Notes: generated by a model from the sequence alone, not told the origin. Counted from the first letter of the stretch, positions 33,885 through 43,135 are shown. The stretch is DNA of 64,000 nt from Paenibacillus sp. cl123 (GCF_900101595.1 NZ_FMYY01000001.1:566585-630584), one strand, 5' to 3'. Made by a program: numbers and translations.

Positions 33885-35459
33885 ATGGACGTCAAGAAAT
33901 GTTGGCCGATTCTGATCATAGCCGGTGTGCTGGCTGTATTTCCGCTGTCCGCGGTCACGACTGCGCGCAGCGTCCCGGCGACTGCCGGTGCATCGCCCAG
34001 CGTGCTTCTGATCTATGACAGCCTGGGGCGGGGCACGCCGAAGGAAGGCAATATGGAAGCGCTGCAGCGTCTTCTCGCCGCATTCGGAGCCGAGGTGACG
34101 GTCACGACCTTCGAACGTTATGCGCCTGGGACATTAAGCCGGTACGAGTATGCGGTAGCGGTACGAAACGCCCGTGATCTTCCAAGCTCGTATCCCGAGT
34201 TTGAGCACGACTTCACCTCATATGCTGGCCGGTATATGCATGTAGGGATGCATCTGCCGGAGCGGGTGGTCGAAGCGTTGGAGCTTAGAGAGGAGCAAGC
34301 GAGCGGCGGTTCGTTGACGCTGACGGTCGGGCAGCTCTCCGAGGCATCTATCCGGGTGGAAAACATCGGATGGATCAGGCAGGCGGCAGGAGAGTCTTAC
34401 GGCAGCTGGAGCTCATCCGCAAGCGAACGGCCGGCGCCGTTCGGCGTAATGAACGGGGGGTACGCTTACATCCCCTATGTGGTCCCCGGCAACCTGACCG
34501 AGCTGGGAAGCTCGTATGTGCTGAAGGACTGGCTGTCTGTGCAAGGGCAAAGCCGATATTACGCCGCATTTCGCGAAATATATCCTTTCTCCGATCTGGA
34601 TCGTTTGAAGCGGCTGTCGGACCGGCTGTACGAAGCGGGAATTCCGTTCATTGCCAGCGTCCAGCCTGTGCTCAGCAATCTCGACTATCCGGCGGTGCAA
34701 AGATATTTGGAGGCTCTGAAGCATATCCAGTCCAGGAACGGCAGCATCGTCGTCAATGCGCCTGTCGTCGCCTCGACGATCAGCCAGGATATTACGACGC
34801 TGAAGGATGAGCTGAGCGCGTTCGTGGACGCCTTGGCCGATTATGGCATCGCGCCGCTCGGGATCGGGGCCGAGATGTACTGGACTTACGACCGCCATTA
34901 TAAGGAGAACGCGCTGTCCTCCTTCGACTCGATCCTGATGTTCCCCAACAAGCGGATTATGCACCGGGAGCGGACGGACACGTCTCAGCCCTTCGCTTCT
35001 TCCTTGTACACGCTGTCTCTCGAAGACTTGCAGAGCTTTCGGGTAAATGGGAAGGTGCCGGAGCCGCTGCCCATGGATACGGCGCTGCTGCTCGAGCTGC
35101 CGGGCAGCGAGAAGCAGATGGAGGAGACCGTGCAGGCGCTGCGCAGCGACTGGAGGGCGTTTGCCGACTACAAGACCGACGCCCATACGGTGCGTACGGC
35201 TGCGAACGAGATCCGCTCCAGAGGCGGACTGCTGCAGGTGAACGGCCGGACGCTGGCGCTTGGCAGCGCGGCCGCGAGCATTGAAGAGCAGCATACGTAC
35301 ATACAAGAGGGACCGAAGAGCTTCGCTTCCTTGTTCACGGTACAGAATAATATTTTCATCGTGCTGATCGCGCTCACACTCTTGATATTCGGCGGGTTCC
35401 TGATCCTCGGATACCGGCTGTACAAGCGCAAATATATGCATCAGGAGAAACGCCCATGA
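33885..35459 (+). CDS. DUF2334 protein (YdaL-like), membrane-anchored
   Basis: 524 residues. It has an N-terminal signal or anchor (IIAGVLAVFPLSAV), then an extracellular domain starting SVLLIYDSLGRGTPKEG, and the DUF2334 polysaccharide-deacetylase-like region (YYAAFREIYPFSDLDRL; GIPFIASVQPVL). A C-terminal membrane helix (about 488-510) and a basic tail follow. Its fold predicts carbohydrate deacetylase activity, but the metal-binding residues cannot be assigned safely. Its stop overlaps the next start (ATGA). Confidence 0.8.
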   Translation: MDVKKCWPILIIAGVLAVFPLSAVTTARSVPATAGASPSVLLIYDSLGRGTPKEGNMEALQRLLAAFGAEVTVTTFERYAPGTLSRYEYAVAVRNARDLPSSYPEFEHDFTSYAGRYMHVGMHLPERVVEALELREEQASGGSLTLTVGQLSEASIRVENIGWIRQAAGESYGSWSSSASERPAPFGVMNGGYAYIPYVVPGNLTELGSSYVLKDWLSVQGQSRYYAAFREIYPFSDLDRLKRLSDRLYEAGIPFIASVQPVLSNLDYPAVQRYLEALKHIQSRNGSIVVNAPVVASTISQDITTLKDELSAFVDALADYGIAPLGIGAEMYWTYDRHYKENALSSFDSILMFPNKRIMHRERTDTSQPFASSLYTLSLEDLQSFRVNGKVPEPLPMDTALLLELPGSEKQMEETVQALRSDWRAFADYKTDAHTVRTAANEIRSRGGLLQVNGRTLALGSAAASIEEQHTYIQEGPKSFASLFTVQNNIFIVLIALTLLIFGGFLILGYRLYKRKYMHQEKRP

Positions 35460-36706
35460 CCGCCGCCGATATTCTGATGCTCGTATCCGTCATCTGCATC
35501 TGGTCCTTGCTGCTGGTCAATGTGGTGCTCATTATCGCCGGCTATCTGTATTATATCCAGGTGGAGAATCAGCCGGCTCCGGAGCTCCGGGGGGAAGCGC
35601 CCTTCGTATCGATTCTGGTGCCTGCGCATAACGAGGGGAAAGTGATTGTCAAGACGGTCGAGTCGCTGCTGGCGCTGCAGTATCCCCGGGACCGGTATGA
35701 AATTATCGTCATTAATGACAATTCGTCGGATAACAGCAGCAGCCTGCTGGGCAAACTCCAGCTAAAGCATCCGGAGCGCAACCTGATCGTGCTGAATACG
35801 GACGCCGTGACCGGAGGCAAAGGCAAATCCAATGCGCTGAATCTCGGCTTTGCCAAAAGCAAGGGCGAACTGATCGCCATCTACGATGCGGATAACACGC
35901 CGGAGAAAAAGGCGCTGCTGTACCTCGTATCGGAGATTGCTCAAGACCCGAAGCTGGGGGCCGTGATCGGCAAATTCCGGACGCGCAACCGGGATACGAA
36001 CTTGCTCACGCGGTTCATCAATATCGAGACCTTGTCCTTCCAGTGGATGGCCCAGGCGGGCCGGTGGAAGCTGTTCAAGCTATGCACCATCCCCGGTACG
36101 AATTTTATCATGAGACGCGAGATAATCGAGCGGATCGGGGGCTGGGATGTGAAGGCGATCGCGGAGGATACCGAGATCAGCTTCCGCATTTATAGGATGG
36201 GTTACAGGATCAAGTTTCAGCCGAAAGCCGTCACCTGGGAACAGGAGCCTCAGACCGTCAAGGTCTGGTTCAAGCAGCGGACCCGCTGGGCCAAAGGAAA
36301 CATCTATGTCATCGTGAAAAATCTGAAGCTGGTGGCGGACCCCGCGGCGAAGCTTATCCGTTTCGATATTTTGTATTTTCTGTCGATCTACTTCCTGCTG
36401 CTCACCTCGCTGATTATGTCCGATATGCTCCTGATCCTCAATGCGCTGGGGTATGTGACGACGACGATCGCGGGCTTCAGCTCCTTTCTGTGGCTGCTGG
36501 CGATCACGCTTTTTGTAGTGGGCACCTTCGTAACCCTGGTTACGGAGAAGGGAGAAATGCGCTTATCGAATTTATGGCTGATTCTGCTGATGTATATCTC
36601 GTATTGCCAGTTGTGGATGGTGGTGGCGGCTTACGGGCTGTATACTTATTTGAAAGACCTGGTGTTTCGAAGGGAAGCCAAGTGGTACAAAACCGAACGT
36701 TTTTGA
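35456..36706 (+). CDS. Processive family 2 glycosyltransferase (YdaM/BcsA-like)
   Basis: 416 residues. An N-terminal membrane helix is followed by a GT-A domain: VPAHNEGK, NDNSSDNSS, AIYDADNTPEKK (DxD), AIAEDTEISFR (ED) and KQRTRWAKGN (QxxRW). Three to four C-terminal membrane helices form the polymer channel. This is the synthase core of a cellulose- or PNAG-like polysaccharide. It has no PilZ domain, so c-di-GMP control must come from another subunit, here probably the degenerate GGDEF protein two genes downstream. Confidence 0.9.
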   Translation: MTAADILMLVSVICIWSLLLVNVVLIIAGYLYYIQVENQPAPELRGEAPFVSILVPAHNEGKVIVKTVESLLALQYPRDRYEIIVINDNSSDNSSSLLGKLQLKHPERNLIVLNTDAVTGGKGKSNALNLGFAKSKGELIAIYDADNTPEKKALLYLVSEIAQDPKLGAVIGKFRTRNRDTNLLTRFINIETLSFQWMAQAGRWKLFKLCTIPGTNFIMRREIIERIGGWDVKAIAEDTEISFRIYRMGYRIKFQPKAVTWEQEPQTVKVWFKQRTRWAKGNIYVIVKNLKLVADPAAKLIRFDILYFLSIYFLLLTSLIMSDMLLILNALGYVTTTIAGFSSFLWLLAITLFVVGTFVTLVTEKGEMRLSNLWLILLMYISYCQLWMVVAAYGLYTYLKDLVFRREAKWYKTERF

Positions 36707-36722
36707 GGCGGGTGAGGAGCTT

Positions 36723-38831
36723 ATGAACAATCGAATGCTGATGATGGTGGGCGTCATCTGCGTTTGCCTGCTGCTGCCTTGGCCGATTCCTGCCTGGGCG
36801 GAGGAAGGAGGGGCAGCCGGCAGCAGCTACGGTACGCCGCTCGGAGAAGCTTCGGTGCAGGGGAGATACGGCGCAAGTCAGCAGTATTTCCGGATCGAGG
36901 ACTATTGGAAGGTGGAGAAGGTCGATATTGTTCTCGACTACAAAGCTTCTCCGCTCACTCAAAGCGAGCTGTCCAGCATGACGCTGCTGCTAAACGGCAC
37001 CCCTTTCCATTCCTTTCGCCCTGCCGCCGGCAACGGGGACAAGCAGCAGGTGAGAACAGCCGCGCCGGTTCCGCTGCTGACTGCGGGCGTCAACACATTG
37101 ACGATTCAAAGCAATCTGGAAACGTCCGATCCGAAGCTGAATCTGCAATTGGCCTGCTTGCCGACAGACAGCCGGGACAGCTGGTTTCAGGTGCTTGGAA
37201 GCTCTGAAGTGACCGTGAGCTACAGCCAGGAGGCCATGAAAAACAGCATCCGCGACTTTAACCGGCATTTTACCGGGATTGATACGGTCAGCAAGGGGCA
37301 AAATGCCGTGGCCGTCCCGGCATCAGCCGAAGCGGAGGAGCTGGAAGCGGCCGTCTATGCATTGTCCGGGTTTGCGAAGCGCAATGAATTAAAGGAACGG
37401 ATGATTCCGCTCGTCGAATACGGAGCGGACCAACTGAAGGACAAACGGGCCGTGGTGCTCGTTTCCTTGTTCGATCGTTTGCCTGCTGAGCTGAAGGCAC
37501 AGCTGGAGACGGACGCGCTGCAGGAGAAGGCGCTGCTCCAACTGGTGAATATGAACGCCCAGCCTACGCTGGTCGTGACCTCGCGCAATGCGGAGCTCCT
37601 GATTCAGGCAGGGCGGCTTGCTGCCAATCAGATGCTGCTCGATCAGATTGAGGCGGGCTCCAAAGTCGTGGATGCCGCAACAGCGGTGCAGACGCCTGCC
37701 GTCAGCATCAGCCGCAACATCAGCCTGACCGAGACCGGAGACAAGCTTACGGGTCCGCAGCACCGCGAGAAGTCTTATTTTATTTCACTGCCGGGGAATC
37801 GGTCTATTGCGGACGCCAGCAAGCTCAGCTTGGACTTCCGCTACGCGAAAAATCTGGATATGAGCCGTTCCATGGTGACGGTATATGCGGATAAAACGCC
37901 GATCGGCAGCAAGCGGTTGTCCTCCGAGCTGGCGGATGGGGATCATCTCACGCTGCCGGTTCCGAAAAACCTGCAAATATCGGGCAACTTCACGATAACG
38001 GTCGCCTTCGAGCTGGAGCTGGACGGCTATACGGGATGTATGGAGAATCAGGATCAGATGCCATGGGCGTTCATCGATAAACAATCCTTGCTGCAGCTCA
38101 ATACGAAGGACAGGGCCGAGCTGCTGCTGAACAACTACCCGTATCCGTTTCTCCGGGACGGGAGCTACAACCAGGTGGCCGTCGTCCTGCCGGACAAGCG
38201 CGATCCTTATTTATATGCATCGTTAACGAATTTGTTCAACCTGCTCGGCCAATACGCTCAGACCAATACGGGGGAGGTACGGTTTTTCCCGGGGAACGTG
38301 AGCGCGGCAGAGCTGAAGGGACGGCAGATCATCGCCATCGGCGGCTACATGGACAACCAGGTGATCCGCGACAGCAATGACAAGCTGTATTTCCGCTACG
38401 ACACGGCCGGAGGAGGATTTGTATCCAATGAAAAGCTGAGCATCGAAGCGGAATACGGTAAGCGGATCGGCGCGCTGCAGCTGATCGAATCTCCTTACGA
38501 TCCGGGCAACGGGCTGCTGGCGGTAACGGGGGCCGGACCGCAGTACGCCTACTTGGCCTCCAAGCTGGTGGCTGCGGAAGCCATGCTCTGGAAAGTATAC
38601 GGCGACGGCGTGGTGGCGGATGCGGACGGGAAGGTGCAGGCATTCCGCTTCAAGAAGCTGGCGGAGCCCGAAGCCCCCTCGGTCGTCGGCGAAGTGCTGG
38701 GACGCAAGGATGTGCTGAGCTTTACGGTAGCTTCGCTGCTGGTGGCTCTGCTGGTGCTGGTCTCATTGATCATGATGCTGCGCAAGCATACCACGAAGAA
38801 GTCAAGCCGCGGACGGAGGCGGGGACGATGA
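36723..38831 (+). CDS. BcsB-like exopolysaccharide synthase subunit (YdaN-like)
   Basis: 702 residues with a signal peptide, a long extracytoplasmic part and a C-terminal membrane helix (VASLLVALLVLVSLIMML) with a Lys/Arg-rich tail. Carbohydrate-binding and ferredoxin-like domains of BcsB are suggested by VDIVLDYKASPLTQSE and FTGCMENQ-type motifs (here YTGCMENQDQMPWAFID). It should cap the GT2 channel outside the membrane. It overlaps the next gene by ATGA. Confidence 0.85.
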   Translation: MNNRMLMMVGVICVCLLLPWPIPAWAEEGGAAGSSYGTPLGEASVQGRYGASQQYFRIEDYWKVEKVDIVLDYKASPLTQSELSSMTLLLNGTPFHSFRPAAGNGDKQQVRTAAPVPLLTAGVNTLTIQSNLETSDPKLNLQLACLPTDSRDSWFQVLGSSEVTVSYSQEAMKNSIRDFNRHFTGIDTVSKGQNAVAVPASAEAEELEAAVYALSGFAKRNELKERMIPLVEYGADQLKDKRAVVLVSLFDRLPAELKAQLETDALQEKALLQLVNMNAQPTLVVTSRNAELLIQAGRLAANQMLLDQIEAGSKVVDAATAVQTPAVSISRNISLTETGDKLTGPQHREKSYFISLPGNRSIADASKLSLDFRYAKNLDMSRSMVTVYADKTPIGSKRLSSELADGDHLTLPVPKNLQISGNFTITVAFELELDGYTGCMENQDQMPWAFIDKQSLLQLNTKDRAELLLNNYPYPFLRDGSYNQVAVVLPDKRDPYLYASLTNLFNLLGQYAQTNTGEVRFFPGNVSAAELKGRQIIAIGGYMDNQVIRDSNDKLYFRYDTAGGGFVSNEKLSIEAEYGKRIGALQLIESPYDPGNGLLAVTGAGPQYAYLASKLVAAEAMLWKVYGDGVVADADGKVQAFRFKKLAEPEAPSVVGEVLGRKDVLSFTVASLLVALLVLVSLIMMLRKHTTKKSSRGRRRGR

Positions 38832-39682
38832 GAAGGCTGCAGAGCGGTACGATATCGGACGGCGCGTTTTTGCTGCTGTTTATCGCTTGCTTTATCAGCA
38901 TCGTATTTACTGCGGCCGATCCGAATCTGTATGTCCAGAATATCATTTTCTTGAATCTGGCTTTCCTGATCGCGGTGATTACCTATTTTACGACCGTGAC
39001 GACAGGCTTGATCCTGAACGTCGTATTCGTATTCGGCTACGGTACCTTCACCTTGTTCCAGACCGTGGTGGCGGGAGGGGTCGTCGGGACGCAAAATTAC
39101 TTCTGGCTGATCATGACTCCGGTGTTCACGATCGCGACCTGGCTGTTCACGCTTGCCAGCAAGGAGCTGCAGCGGGAGAACGAGCAGCTGCGCAAGGTGA
39201 ATGACTCCTTGGCCACGATGGACGAGAAAACCAGCTTGAAAAACAGTCTCTCCTTCCAGAACGATGCGACCGTATTCATGGCTTTGTCGGTACGTTATAA
39301 GATGCCGCTCACTCTGCTGGTGCTTAGCGTGAAATATTGGGATGAGATCAGACGCATGATCGGCGAGGAGAAGCTGATGGAGGCCGTGCATGATTTATCC
39401 AAGCTCAGCCAGACCAGCATCCGGACCAATGATTCCCTGTATTTGCTGAACCGGGACAACCCGACCTGGGGTATGCTTCTGTTCACCGACCGGGATGGAG
39501 CCAGCTTCGTCATCGACCGGCTGAAAAATAAAGTGGACGTGTTGAACGATACGGAGTATGCACAGAAATACAAGGTCGAGCTGGTTCTGAAAATCGGAGC
39601 CCTGGAGTATGACCAGGAGACGATTCCCACGCCGCTGGAGTTTATCGCGCAGGCTAAGAAGCAACTGGAATATGATGTGTGA
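38828..39682 (+). CDS. Degenerate GGDEF c-di-GMP receptor, YdaK-like
   Basis: 284 residues: four membrane helices (about 10-110), a short coiled coil (ELQRENEQLRKVNDSL) and a GGDEF-fold domain. The active-site GGDEF is replaced by NRDNP (208-212), so it cannot make c-di-GMP. The inhibitory I-site RxxD is kept as RTND (199-202) at the exact 5-residue distance. This is the signature of a c-di-GMP receptor, as shown for YdaK in B. subtilis. It would switch on the GT2/BcsB synthase encoded just upstream. Confidence 0.87.
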   Translation: MRRLQSGTISDGAFLLLFIACFISIVFTAADPNLYVQNIIFLNLAFLIAVITYFTTVTTGLILNVVFVFGYGTFTLFQTVVAGGVVGTQNYFWLIMTPVFTIATWLFTLASKELQRENEQLRKVNDSLATMDEKTSLKNSLSFQNDATVFMALSVRYKMPLTLLVLSVKYWDEIRRMIGEEKLMEAVHDLSKLSQTSIRTNDSLYLLNRDNPTWGMLLFTDRDGASFVIDRLKNKVDVLNDTEYAQKYKVELVLKIGALEYDQETIPTPLEFIAQAKKQLEYDV

Positions 39683-39798
39683 GCGGGAGGAACTGGCCAT
39701 GCAGCCCGTGAAGGCAGCCGGTCCGGCCATGCAGCCGGGCTGTCAGGAACGGCCGCGGCCCGGCCTGAATAGGATGGTCCCATAGAGGAGGGACGCCT

Positions 39799-40842
39799 AT
39801 GTCGGCCATTGTCCAAATTGCCGCAGTCGGAGATATTCTAATCCCCGAGTCCATCATCCGTTCGTCGCGCCGCGGAGCATCGGAGTACAGCTTTGCCCCG
39901 GTCTTCCGCTACGTCGCTCCGCTGCTGCGGCAAGCGGATCTGACGATTGGAAATTTGGAAGTGCCGCTTGTTGACGCTGGCGGCCACGAACGTTTTACTT
40001 ACCGTCACCCGAAAACGGGCTTCTACTCCTTTCACGCGCCTGGGCAGCTCGCCCGGGATCTGCAGGAAGCGGGCTTCGATGTGCTCGTTACCGGGAACAA
40101 TCACTGCCTGGACCGGGGAACGGAGGGTCTCATCCAGACCCTGGATACGCTCGATCACGCGGGCATCGCCCATACGGGCACCTTCCGGACCAAGGCCGAA
40201 GCGGGCAAGCCGCTGCTGATGGAGGTGCAGGGCATACGCATCGCGGTGCTGTCCTACTCCAAGAGCACGAATAAGCTTCCGCTGCCTGCAGACCGGGCCT
40301 GGATGGTTAATCTGCTGGATGAGGAGCAGATGCTGCGGGAGCTGGCGGAGGCCCGTCAGCAAGCGGATTATACGATCGTCTGCCCGCATTTCGGGCGAGA
40401 ATATACGCATGTGCCGGTCGCGGTGCAGAGGCGTCTGGTCAGGAAGCTGCTTCAGGGCGGGGCCGATCTGGTGCTGGGCTCGCATCCGCATGTCGTGCAG
40501 CCGGTAGTCCGGACGCCGGGCGGGCAAGCCGCTGCTTACTCACTGGGCAATTTCGTCTCCACGACGCTGATGGGGCATGCGGCGACAAGGCACGGGCTGA
40601 TGCTGCTCGCCACCATCAAGAAGGATGACAGCGGGGTCCGGCTGCAGCGGATCGACTACGTGCCGACCTGGGTCCGCCGTATCCGGTCTGCCGGACGGAT
40701 TTCCTATCAGGTGCTGCCCGTTCCGGAAATCGCCGTTTCCAGCCATTTGCTGCCCGCGAAGCTGAAGGCAGGAGAGAGAAGAGCTATGCGGCTCGCCGCC
40801 AAGCGAACGCTGGAGATCGTGCGGCGTCCTGTCCAATCATGA
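39799..40842 (+). CDS. CapA-family protein (poly-gamma-glutamate synthesis-like phosphatase fold)
   Basis: 347 residues, no signal peptide or membrane helix. The CapA/PgsA metallophosphatase pattern is clear: AAVGDILI at the start, IGNLEVPL, VTGNNHCLDRG (NNH), CPHFGREY and LGSHPHVVQPV. CapA proteins assist export or anchoring of capsule polymers. Here it lies 116 bases after the YdaK-like gene, with a strong AGAGGAGGG site. A role in the same exopolysaccharide pathway is plausible. Cytoplasmic location is unusual, since many CapA proteins are membrane-bound. Confidence 0.87.
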   Translation: MSAIVQIAAVGDILIPESIIRSSRRGASEYSFAPVFRYVAPLLRQADLTIGNLEVPLVDAGGHERFTYRHPKTGFYSFHAPGQLARDLQEAGFDVLVTGNNHCLDRGTEGLIQTLDTLDHAGIAHTGTFRTKAEAGKPLLMEVQGIRIAVLSYSKSTNKLPLPADRAWMVNLLDEEQMLRELAEARQQADYTIVCPHFGREYTHVPVAVQRRLVRKLLQGGADLVLGSHPHVVQPVVRTPGGQAAAYSLGNFVSTTLMGHAATRHGLMLLATIKKDDSGVRLQRIDYVPTWVRRIRSAGRISYQVLPVPEIAVSSHLLPAKLKAGERRAMRLAAKRTLEIVRRPVQS

Positions 40843-40852
40843 CTCCATTGCC

Positions 40853-40881
40853 TTGCTTGATATACCTATAGGGGGTATGTT
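40853..40881 (+). promoter_or_regulatory. Promoter with CsoR operator
   Basis: TTGCTT (40853-40858) and TATGTT (40876-40881) are 17 bases apart. The interrupted palindrome ATACCTATAGGGGGTAT (40862-40878) fills the spacer and matches the classical CsoR copper operator. The csoR gene begins 36 bases later, so it represses itself. Confidence 0.85.
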
Positions 40882-40916
40882 ATATTGGATATATAACCTA
40901 CAAGGAGGTTTTTCCT

Positions 40917-41261
40917 GTGGATACCCCTACGAACAGCAACGAAACCTGCACAGCGGAAGCGGCAGGATGCGCACATGAAGATGCAAGGAAAAGCCATCAT
41001 TCGAATAAAACGAAGGCAACGCTTACGGCGCGCCTGAACCGTATCGAGGGACAGATTCGCGGTGTCAAAGGCATGATCGAGAAGGATGTTTATTGCGATG
41101 ATGTATTGAACCAGATCTCCGCCATTCAATCGGCTCTCAATGGCGTAGGCAAACTGCTCCTGGAGGGACATATGAAATCCTGTGTCATCGACCGCATCCA
41201 GTCCGGAGATCATGAAGTGATCGACGAGCTGCTGGTGACGGTCAACAAGCTGATGAAATAA
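40917..41261 (+). CDS. csoR: Copper-sensing repressor CsoR
   Basis: 114 residues. The Cu(I) ligands are Cys60 (in YCDDVLNQI), His85 and Cys89 (HMKSC), with spacing 25 and 4 exactly as in M. tuberculosis CsoR (36/61/65). A Cys/His-rich N-terminal tail (TCTAEAAGCAHEDARKSHH) may add metal binding. A GTG start follows AAGGAGG by 8 bases. Its operator is in its own promoter. No copZ or copA gene follows; the next gene is a TVP38-like membrane protein. Confidence 0.92.
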   Translation: MDTPTNSNETCTAEAAGCAHEDARKSHHSNKTKATLTARLNRIEGQIRGVKGMIEKDVYCDDVLNQISAIQSALNGVGKLLLEGHMKSCVIDRIQSGDHEVIDELLVTVNKLMK

Positions 41262-41296
41262 CAGGCAGCCAAGCCGGATAAGAGAGGGAGTCGACT

Positions 41297-41962
41297 GTGA
41301 AAATTGGCTTGGTCGTTTTGACGTATGCCGCCATGTTAGGAGCGGCATACGTTTATAAGGGGGAGCTCCTTGGCTGGCTGGAGAGGGATGGCGGCGGCGC
41401 GGAAATCCCCCTTATGCTGCTGTTGTCCCTCTTGTTCGCTTTGGTGCCGGTCATTCCCTTCGGGGTGATCGGAGGCGTTCTGGGCGCCAAATACGGCATT
41501 CTCGTCGGCAGCCTGCTGAATGTGGCAGGCTCTTCGCTTGCCGCTGTCATAATGCTGCTGACGGTACGCTATTTATTCAGCCAGCAGGGAAGGCGATACT
41601 TGGCCCGCTTCCGCAGGGTGGAGGCGTTCACGGAGCTGTATGAGCGCCGCCCCTTCCTCAGCGTGCTCGCCGCGCGGCTGATTCCGGTCATGCCTGCCCC
41701 GGCTGTCAACGTATACTCCGCTCTGACCCGCATCTCCTTGCCGGCATTCGCTGCGGCTACTCTTCTGGGGAAAATACCCGTCATGCTGGTTTTTGCCGTG
41801 GTCGGCGACACGGTTCTGTCCGATCCGGCGCTGACGGCAAAGGCCCTGCTCATCTATGCGGCATTTCTGGCCGCTGTATTCATCGGGTACAAGCTTCTGC
41901 TGAAACAATCGGCTTCGCGTCCGGCCTCCAGGGAGGCGGCGGGTGCGCGGGAGCTCGAATAA
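41297..41962 (+). CDS. TVP38/TMEM64 (VTT-domain) membrane protein
   Basis: 221 residues with six membrane segments. The VTT motif region is FGVIGGVLGAKYGILVGSLL with RLIPVMPAPAVNVYSA. The family (DedA relatives) is linked to lipid scrambling or transport across membranes. It lies 35 bases after csoR behind AGAGAGGGAG, so it is probably co-expressed under copper control. That link is not usual for copper operons. Confidence 0.88.
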   Translation: MKIGLVVLTYAAMLGAAYVYKGELLGWLERDGGGAEIPLMLLLSLLFALVPVIPFGVIGGVLGAKYGILVGSLLNVAGSSLAAVIMLLTVRYLFSQQGRRYLARFRRVEAFTELYERRPFLSVLAARLIPVMPAPAVNVYSALTRISLPAFAAATLLGKIPVMLVFAVVGDTVLSDPALTAKALLIYAAFLAAVFIGYKLLLKQSASRPASREAAGARELE

Positions 41963-42023
41963 ACGTCCGTCCACTTCCGCTTGCTTTCTTGATAGTGGCT
42001 GCTTATTGCGCGCGGCAAGTTAA

Positions 42024-42986
42024 TTAGAAATCGAAAGCTAATTGCACCGGACGCTGTTCGGTGCTGTTGGCGTTGCAGGCGGCTGGATTCTCGCGGCTCG
42101 ACTGCTCCCCGGGCTGGTACCGGTAGGAGGCGAGGCCATGCTGGCGTAGCAGTGCATCCAGTCTGGCCGCCAGCTCGGCGCGGAACGGCTTCGGAACGGA
42201 AGGGCCGGCGGCATACAAGCTGGCGTACCGCCCGACAAGCGAAGGATAATGCTGGCGGAGGGATGAGAAAAACCAGGACTTCACGGCAGCCGAATTCAGC
42301 CGCAGCGCCGAACCCATCACGAAGGAAGCTCCCGCATCGGCAACCGCCTGAACGAGCGGACCGAGCTGTTCGTCGCTGTCGGTTATAAACGGCAGGATCG
42401 GGGCGAGGAACACCCCCGCTTCGATGCCTTGCCCGCGCAGCGCTTCAACCGTGCTGAGCCGCTGCGCCGGAGCCGGAGACATCGGCTCGAAGCTGCGCCA
42501 AATGGAGGGGCTCAGCGTGTTCAGGCTGATATGAACCGTACACGCCGGCAGCCGCTTCAGCAGCTCCGCGTCCTGAAGAATAAGCGGAGAGCGGGTCGTG
42601 ATGCTCACCGGAATCCGGTAAGCTGCGAGCACCTCCAGGCATTGGCGGGTGATGCGCTCCTTGGCCTCGACCTGCTGATACGGGTCGGTGGCCGTACCGA
42701 GCGCGACCTGGCCGATTCGCTCGCGGCCGTTTTTCGCCTTCAGCATGCGCTGGAGCTGGGCCTCCAGAGCCTCTGCGGCGTTATGCTTGACGAGGATGCG
42801 GCGCTGGAACGTATCGTCCGTGTCCAGCCCCAGAAATGTATGAGTTGATCTCGCATAGCAGAAACTACATCCATGCTGGCATCCCCGGTAAGGGTTAATC
42901 GACCAGTCGAACGGCATGGAGGGACTTTTCACCGCATTCAGCACTTGCTTGGCGCGGATCGGTTCATAGGTTGTTGGCGTGGACAT
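42024..42986 (-). CDS. SPL-family radical SAM protein
   Basis: 320 residues. The radical SAM cluster motif is C36-x3-C40-x2-C43 in YRGCQHGCSFCYA. The context fits the Rv2578c/PA0069-type group related to spore photoproduct lyase (CYARSTHTFLGLD; AVKSPSMPFDWSINP). The ATG behind GAGGTG is used; the upstream GTG lies inside that site. A LexA box lies 29 bases upstream. DNA-repair function is inferred from the family and regulation. Confidence 0.88.
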   Translation of the reverse strand: MSTPTTYEPIRAKQVLNAVKSPSMPFDWSINPYRGCQHGCSFCYARSTHTFLGLDTDDTFQRRILVKHNAAEALEAQLQRMLKAKNGRERIGQVALGTATDPYQQVEAKERITRQCLEVLAAYRIPVSITTRSPLILQDAELLKRLPACTVHISLNTLSPSIWRSFEPMSPAPAQRLSTVEALRGQGIEAGVFLAPILPFITDSDEQLGPLVQAVADAGASFVMGSALRLNSAAVKSWFFSSLRQHYPSLVGRYASLYAAGPSVPKPFRAELAARLDALLRQHGLASYRYQPGEQSSRENPAACNANSTEQRPVQLAFDF

Positions 42987-43014
42987 ACCGGACACCTCGA
43001 TTGGTCATAAATTT

Positions 43015-43065
43015 AAGAACAAATGTTCTTATTTTATCTTACATGACCTTCGAGAATTTAGCAAC
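43015..43065 (-). promoter_or_regulatory. SOS (LexA/DinR) box and promoter of the radical SAM gene
   Basis: AAGAACAAATGTTCTT (43015-43030) is a perfect palindrome of the Bacillus LexA type GAAC-N4-GTTC. On the minus strand TTGCTA and TAAGAT lie just upstream with a 17-base spacer, so the box covers the expected start point. Confidence 0.8.
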
Positions 43066-43135
43066 CGAACGATCAAGCCGCCGCGGCTGGACCGGACTCT
43101 CCGTTCCACGATAAACAAGCAAAGGAGCTGCTGGC

